Shown here in pieces: positions 5,355-8,997 of a DNA stretch of 8,997 nucleotides. The DNA comes from Phycisphaerales bacterium (GTDB taxonomy: Bacteria; Planctomycetota; Phycisphaerae; Phycisphaerales; UBA1924): positions 1 through 8,997 of the forward strand of contig JAIEQQ010000671.1 in the NCBI GenBank assembly GCA_019747615.1. The letters are read 5' to 3'. Under the pieces are notes generated by a model. The model ran no database searches. It was not told the origin of the DNA and saw only the letters and a program-made list of their open reading frames with translations. Within the stretch, counting starts at the first letter, position 1. The number at the start of each line of letters is the position of its first letter. A program made the position numbers and the translations under genes.

Positions 5355-7859
5355 TCAGAACGGCACATCGAGCGTGAACGAGAAGATCCGCTTCTCGTCG
5401 AACTCTTCGCGACGCAGCGGCACCGCGAAGTCGAACGCCAGCGGGTTGGGCCCGAGCATGGGCAGGTAGAGCCGAAAGCCGGCACCAACCGCGACGCGAT
5501 ACTGGCTGACGTTGAAGCGCGAGGCGTTGACCGTGCCCGAATCGATGAACCCGACCACGGAGATGACATCGCGCCACACCGGCTGCTCAACCTGAAGCCC
5601 GTTGAAAAGCGACCACGTTCCGCCGACCGGGTCAGCGCCGACGACCGGCGGGTTGGTGCCGGCGATGATGCCCCGGGGCGAGATCCCGCGGAACGAGAAG
5701 CCACGGAACGCAGTACCGCCGCTGTAGAACCGCTCGAACAACGGCACGTCGTCCTGATCCTCGGGGATGAGGCCGACCGAGGAGCGGAACGTCAGCACCG
5801 TGGTGCGCCCCGAGAAGTCCTCGTACAGCGGCAGATACGCGCCGAAGTTCGCCGCCATCTTCCAGAAGCTGAAATCCCCGCCAACACGCTCGATGCTGGC
5901 ATCGAACTTGGTGCCGCGCGTCGGGCGGATGTTGCTGTCAGTCGCGGTGCGTGCGATTCGCGCGCTGACACCGGCAAGAAAGTTGGAGCCCTCAACATTC
6001 CGCAGATCGACGGTCGTACCAGATTGGAAGTTGCCGAGCGTGACCTGCTCGACACGCCCGGAGATGCCGCCGGCCCAGCGCTCGCCGAAGCGCCGCCCGA
6101 TCGTGCCCGAGAGGCTGATCCGCGTCTCGGTGTACTCGTCATAATCCCAGCGACGGAATCCCGTGCCAACGTTCGCGGCGTAGTCGGTCTCAAACAGATT
6201 CGGCTCACCCAGCGAAATCGAGTAGTTCTGAAAGTTCGTACCCGGCTGAAGCTGGATCGCAAACGACTGGCCCGCGCCGCGAAACGCCCGCCCGGTCAGC
6301 AGCTCGCCCATGCTGTCGGGCGTGTCCGAGATGTCGAAGTTCCGCTGCGCGAAGTCGATCGTGCCGATCAGGCCCAGGTCCGTATTCACCGCCGCCCCGA
6401 AGCCCAGCCGCCCGGTGTTGGTTTCTTTAATCTCCACCAGCAGGTCCCGGTGCGCGGGGTTCGACGGGTCCGGCGGCTGGATCGTGAGCTTCACGCTCTG
6501 CTGCTCAAAGAGCTGTGTCTCGTCCAGCGACTCTTTCGTCCGCTTGATAAACGTGGTGTCCAGCGGCCGATCGGGCAGGAGCTTGACCTGCCGCCGGATG
6601 ACCTTCTGCTGCGTCAGCTCGTTGCCGCGCACGGTGACCAGACCCGTGAGCGAGGGCTCACCCTCGCTGATGATCAGCAGGATGTCCACCTCGGGCCGGT
6701 TGACATCGCGGATCTCTTCGCGGGCGACGGTCGAATCGACGTAGCCGAGCTTGCCGTAGGCATCCTGCACCGTCTCGATGCTCTTGCGGATGCGATCGAG
6801 GCTGTAGACATCGCCGGCCTTGATCGTCATGAGCCCGGCGATCTGCTCGCGCGAGTAGACACGCGGGCTCAGGTCGCTGGGCACATCGCGCGTGCCCGGC
6901 TGCGCAAGCGCCACGCGCACGCTGCGCAGCGTATAAACCTGTCCCTCGCTGATGATGAACGTGAGGATGGCCTCCTGCCCGTTGGGCGAGGGGCGGATCG
7001 TGCGATCAACGCGGACATCCAGATGCCCGCGATCCTTGTAGAACTGGATGATCGCCGCGACGTCCTGATCGATCACCGAATCATCGAGCGCGCCGCTGCT
7101 GAAGATGCCCCAGGTCTCGGTCTTGATCTGCGGGCGGAGCTGGCTGGCGTCAAACGAGCCGTTGCCATCAAAGCGGATGTCGGTCACCTTCAGCCGCTCG
7201 CCCTCGCGAATCTGGAAGATCAGGTTGCCGCGCTCGCTCAGTTCCGCCTCGTCCACGGTGACATCGGCCTGGTAATAGCCGCGCTTGCGGTACAGGTCTT
7301 TGATGCGGCGCACGAGGCGGTCGATCTGGAAGCGGTCGATCGGCGTGCCGGCCAGCAGGTCGATCTCGGTGGCCAGGTCTTCGTCGCTGATCTGGCGATT
7401 GCCCACCGCTCGCGCCGCCCGGACGATCGGCGTCTCGATGAACTCGTACACCAGGCCCACCGTGCCGTCGTCAAAGAGCGTGGCCAGGGCCTCGATCTGG
7501 TTGAAGCGCCCCAGTCGATTCAGGCGAGCAACATCGGCCCGCACCGCCGCCTCGCTCAGGGGCGAGCCCTCGACCGATCGCACCTGGTTCAACACCAGTT
7601 GCGGCGCCACGGCCCGCAGGCCCCGCAGTTCGACCGAGCGAATCAGTCGATTCTCGTACCCCGACAGCGCCTTGGAGACCTTCGTCACCGCCGGGCCCTC
7701 GCCCGCGGGGATCGGCGACGGCGGGCGCGGCGTCGTGGGCGCAGCGGGTTCCGCTGCCGGCGGCGTCATCGCCGGCGTCGGCTGGGCCAGAGCCAGCGAC
7801 GTGCCCGCGGCCACCGCCAACAGCGCGGCGCACAGGCGCCCGGATGTGGTCATCACCAT
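5355..7859 (-). CDS. bamA: Outer membrane protein assembly factor BamA (Omp85 family)
   Basis: BamA is the central outer membrane component of the BAM complex, which folds and inserts beta-barrel proteins. The 834-residue product starts with a signal peptide (hydrophobic core about 11-22, cleavage near ALA-Q at 23-26) and a Pro/Ala/Thr-rich linker at about 27-60. Five POTRA-like repeats appear to cover about 70-480, each with a conserved G-Y/F pattern (RKRGYYQADV, KDRGHLDV, GKLGYVDSTV). A 16-strand barrel region follows at about 482-834. The L6 loop motif of the superfamily appears as FRGFS at 718-722, and the protein ends FTLDVPF with a terminal Phe, a typical beta-signal. Length is close to E. 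coli BamA (810). ATG-7859 was chosen because it gives a compact signal peptide and a weak GAG 5 nt upstream; ATG-7886 and ATG-7853 are alternatives. The open frame upstream to 8123 belongs to shadow sequence of the zinc-ribbon gene. Confidence 0.95.
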   Translation of the reverse strand: MVMTTSGRLCAALLAVAAGTSLALAQPTPAMTPPAAEPAAPTTPRPPSPIPAGEGPAVTKVSKALSGYENRLIRSVELRGLRAVAPQLVLNQVRSVEGSPLSEAAVRADVARLNRLGRFNQIEALATLFDDGTVGLVYEFIETPIVRAARAVGNRQISDEDLATEIDLLAGTPIDRFQIDRLVRRIKDLYRKRGYYQADVTVDEAELSERGNLIFQIREGERLKVTDIRFDGNGSFDASQLRPQIKTETWGIFSSGALDDSVIDQDVAAIIQFYKDRGHLDVRVDRTIRPSPNGQEAILTFIISEGQVYTLRSVRVALAQPGTRDVPSDLSPRVYSREQIAGLMTIKAGDVYSLDRIRKSIETVQDAYGKLGYVDSTVAREEIRDVNRPEVDILLIISEGEPSLTGLVTVRGNELTQQKVIRRQVKLLPDRPLDTTFIKRTKESLDETQLFEQQSVKLTIQPPDPSNPAHRDLLVEIKETNTGRLGFGAAVNTDLGLIGTIDFAQRNFDISDTPDSMGELLTGRAFRGAGQSFAIQLQPGTNFQNYSISLGEPNLFETDYAANVGTGFRRWDYDEYTETRISLSGTIGRRFGERWAGGISGRVEQVTLGNFQSGTTVDLRNVEGSNFLAGVSARIARTATDSNIRPTRGTKFDASIERVGGDFSFWKMAANFGAYLPLYEDFSGRTTVLTFRSSVGLIPEDQDDVPLFERFYSGGTAFRGFSFRGISPRGIIAGTNPPVVGADPVGGTWSLFNGLQVEQPVWRDVISVVGFIDSGTVNASRFNVSQYRVAVGAGFRLYLPMLGPNPLAFDFAVPLRREEFDEKRIFSFTLDVPF

Positions 7860-7900
7860 CGCCGCTCGGGTTGACCCAATATGCATCTTCAAGGACGACG

Positions 7901-7929
7901 ACGATAGCAGGCAGAACGCCAGCGCACAA
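7901..7929 (-). promoter_or_regulatory. Possible sigma-70-like promoter for bamA
   Basis: On the minus strand TTGTGC (7929-7924) and TATCGT (7906-7901) are separated by exactly 17 bp, a moderate match to TTGACA/TATAAT. Transcription would begin near 7894, giving a 5' leader of about 35 nt before ATG-7859, but only about 8 nt before ATG-7886. This favours the shorter bamA start if the promoter is real. Such matches occur by chance and planctomycete promoters are poorly defined. Confidence 0.25.
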
Positions 7930-7957
7930 CCCGCCCGGCCACGCCCGCCAACCCTGT

Positions 7958-8281
7958 TCAGAACAGCCGCCCGATGAACGAGAACAGGAACGCCGCGATC
8001 ACCACCACGATCACCACCACCACCCAAGGCCGCGGCCCGCGCGCCGAGCCCGACACCACCGCATCGCCACAGTGATAACACACCTCGGCGTCGTCGTAGA
8101 TCTCTTTCTTGCAGCTCGAGCACCGCTTGGTCACGTTGTCATTCAGCCGCTGCACGTCGGCCGGGTTCGGCATGTCCGCGTCGTCGTCTGGGCCACGCCG
8201 TTGCAGGCCGGCCGACACCACCTCACCGGTCTTGGGGGCCTTGCGAGGTGGAAACTTCATCGGGCTCGGTTCCTGATCCAT
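7958..8281 (-). CDS. Small zinc-ribbon protein with C-terminal membrane anchor
   Basis: A 107-residue protein with no function I can name. The first 50 or so residues are hydrophilic and Pro/Asp-rich. A zinc-ribbon follows: CSSC at 54-57 and CYHC at 68-71, a CxxC-x10-CxxC pattern able to bind one zinc ion. After a short Ser/Gly/Arg linker comes a very Val/Ile-rich hydrophobic stretch at about 86-103 ending IGRLF at the C-terminus, so it looks tail-anchored with the ribbon probably in the cytoplasm. ATG-8281 is used; ATG-8260 (MKFPPRK) is an equally plausible start and neither has a good Shine-Dalgarno. Any longer upstream reading lies in non-coding sequence. It lies 98 bp before bamA and is divergent from clpB. 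Zinc-ribbon membrane proteins of this kind are common but unassigned; the neighbourhood hints at envelope or protein quality control, which is only inference. Confidence 0.8.
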   Translation of the reverse strand: MDQEPSPMKFPPRKAPKTGEVVSAGLQRRGPDDDADMPNPADVQRLNDNVTKRCSSCKKEIYDDAEVCYHCGDAVVSGSARGPRPWVVVVIVVVIAAFLFSFIGRLF

Positions 8282-8516
8282 AGTGCAGGGTAGAACGCAA
8301 GCCGCGGGCCAGACCCAAACCGCGCGGCGTGCGGACGCTCTGACCGCGATCGGCACGCCACACTGCCAGAGCGGCAGCCCTATCGCCCAACGATCCACAG
8401 CAACTGCCAAAGGGTCGTCGATCGGTCCTCGATCGCGCCTCACCAAGGCGGCACACCCCCGCCACGCCCGACAAATCCCGCCCAAAGCCCCGATTTGTTT
8501 GTTGGCGCGCCGCTTG

Positions 8517-8522
8517 CCCCAT
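8517..8522 (+). promoter_or_regulatory. Possible heat-shock-type -10 element for clpB
   Basis: CCCCAT 23 bp upstream of the clpB ATG matches the start of the sigma-32 -10 consensus (CCCCAT-T). A possible -35, TTGTTG at 8499-8504, lies only 12 bp upstream of it, which is short for sigma-32 and a poor match to CTTGAA. Heat-shock control of clpB is usual in bacteria, but this assignment is weak. Confidence 0.2.
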
Positions 8523-8530
8523 GCTCCGGC

Positions 8531-8536
8531 GGAGGG
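8531..8536 (+). promoter_or_regulatory. Shine-Dalgarno for clpB
   Basis: GGAGGG ends 9 nt before ATG-8546. This supports ATG-8546 as the start, which also matches the conserved N-terminus of the family (M-R-x-D-R-F/L-T). Confidence 0.6.
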
Positions 8537-8545
8537 CTCCTCATC

Positions 8546-8997
8546 ATGCGACCAGACCGATTCACCACCACCGCTCAGCAAGCACTCGCCGACGCCCAAG
8601 CCGACGCGGGCACGCGCCAGCACGCCGAGATCACCCCCTTGCATCTCCTGGGTTCGCTCTTGGCCGATAAGTCCGGGCCGACCTGGAGTCTGCTCGCCAA
8701 GGCCGGTGCCGACGCCGGGCGGGCCGCGACGTTTGTGCAGAGCGAGCTCGGTCGCCTGCCGACCGTGCAAGGCGCAACCGCCCTGCCCTCGCGATCACTC
8801 ATGGCGGTCATGACCGTCGCCGAGGGTGCGAGCAAGAAGCTCTCTGACGCATACGTCAGCAGCGAGCATCTGCTCCTGGGCCTTATCGAGAGTGGGGGGC
8901 AGGGCTCCGCCAAAGAGCTCCTGAGCCTCAGCGGCGTCGATCGCGGCGCCGTCGAACGCGCCATCCGCCAGACACGCGAGGCCAGCGGCGTCTCATC
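8546..8997 (+). CDS. clpB: ATP-dependent disaggregase ClpB, N-terminal part (cut by right edge)
   Basis: ClpB is a hexameric AAA+ machine that pulls proteins out of aggregates together with DnaK. The frame is open to the window edge, giving 150 complete codons covering the Clp N-terminal domain. Residues 1-8 (MRPDRFTT) fit the ClpB opening, EITPLHLL at about 28-35 is the first repeat's core, GRLPTVQG at 69-76 matches the linker between the two Clp-N repeats and is more like ClpB than ClpA or ClpC, and VSSEHLLLGLIE at about 104-115 is the second repeat's core. The Walker motifs and the middle coiled-coil domain, which would prove ClpB, are beyond the window. It is the only gene on the plus strand, transcribed away from the envelope block. 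No odd features are seen in the part present. Confidence 0.85.
   Translation, partial: MRPDRFTTTAQQALADAQADAGTRQHAEITPLHLLGSLLADKSGPTWSLLAKAGADAGRAATFVQSELGRLPTVQGATALPSRSLMAVMTVAEGASKKLSDAYVSSEHLLLGLIESGGQGSAKELLSLSGVDRGAVERAIRQTREASGVS

Larger units (their letters stand above)
8282..8545. other. Divergent intergenic region between zinc-ribbon gene and clpB
   Basis: 264 bp without a convincing gene. It must carry the promoters of both divergent genes. Two CGATCG palindromes at 8419-8424 and 8430-8435 are one helical turn apart (11 bp centre to centre), but CGATCG and near matches are frequent throughout this window. A CCCCAT hexamer at 8517-8522 is a possible clpB -10 element. No CIRCE element or T-run terminator was seen. 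Confidence 0.6.

Noticed and set aside
6024..7874. 616-codon open frame on the plus strand opposite bamA
   Set aside because: It is a shadow of bamA: the minus strand has clear Omp85 motifs across the same region, and the plus-strand translation is Arg/Ala/Leu/His-rich with no recognisable domain, as expected for antisense frames in GC-rich DNA.
8419..8435. Two CGATCG palindromes one helical turn apart upstream of clpB
   Set aside because: CGATCG and similar GATC-centred words occur many times across coding sequence in this window, so the pair is not distinctive enough to call an operator.

Overview
This GC-rich window looks like chromosomal DNA from a Gram-negative-type bacterium, most likely a planctomycete and possibly of the Phycisphaerae. 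That placement is an inference. It rests on the high GC, a prepilin-like protein with an AFTLIEL processing site and a C-terminal GDWHV motif, sparse Shine-Dalgarno sites, and outer-membrane and lipid A genes sitting together. No RNA gene, insertion sequence, CRISPR array or attachment site was seen.

Layout: eight genes read leftward on the minus strand and one reads rightward at the right edge. From right to left, the minus-strand genes are a small zinc-ribbon protein with a C-terminal membrane helix (7958-8281), bamA (5355-7859), an OmpH/Skp periplasmic chaperone (4569-5198), lpxD (3497-4486), lpxC (2520-3455), a prepilin-like protein (1575-2372), an unrecognised single-pass membrane protein (597-1526), and the N-terminal part of uvrC running off the left edge (1-551). 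On the plus strand, clpB begins at 8546 and runs off the right edge. The 264 bp between the zinc-ribbon gene and clpB is a divergent promoter region and the longest gene-free stretch.

The core is an envelope-building block. BamA inserts beta-barrel proteins into the outer membrane, OmpH/Skp carries unfolded barrel proteins across the periplasm to it, and LpxC and LpxD catalyse the second and third steps of lipid A synthesis. This resembles the proteobacterial bamA-skp-lpxD-fabZ-lpxA-lpxB cluster, but here lpxC follows lpxD directly and fabZ, lpxA and lpxB are absent from the window. The prepilin-like gene after lpxC has its own strong ribosome binding site and a 147-bp spacer, so it may be a separate unit with the 309-residue membrane protein and uvrC.

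Most of the window is ordinary housekeeping sequence. The less understood parts are the zinc-ribbon membrane protein between bamA and clpB, the 309-residue protein with an Asp-Pro-Asn repeat tail, and the prepilin-like protein with a long leader and a Pro/Ala tail encoded across long G runs. I found no convincing sign of a wholly new multi-gene system.
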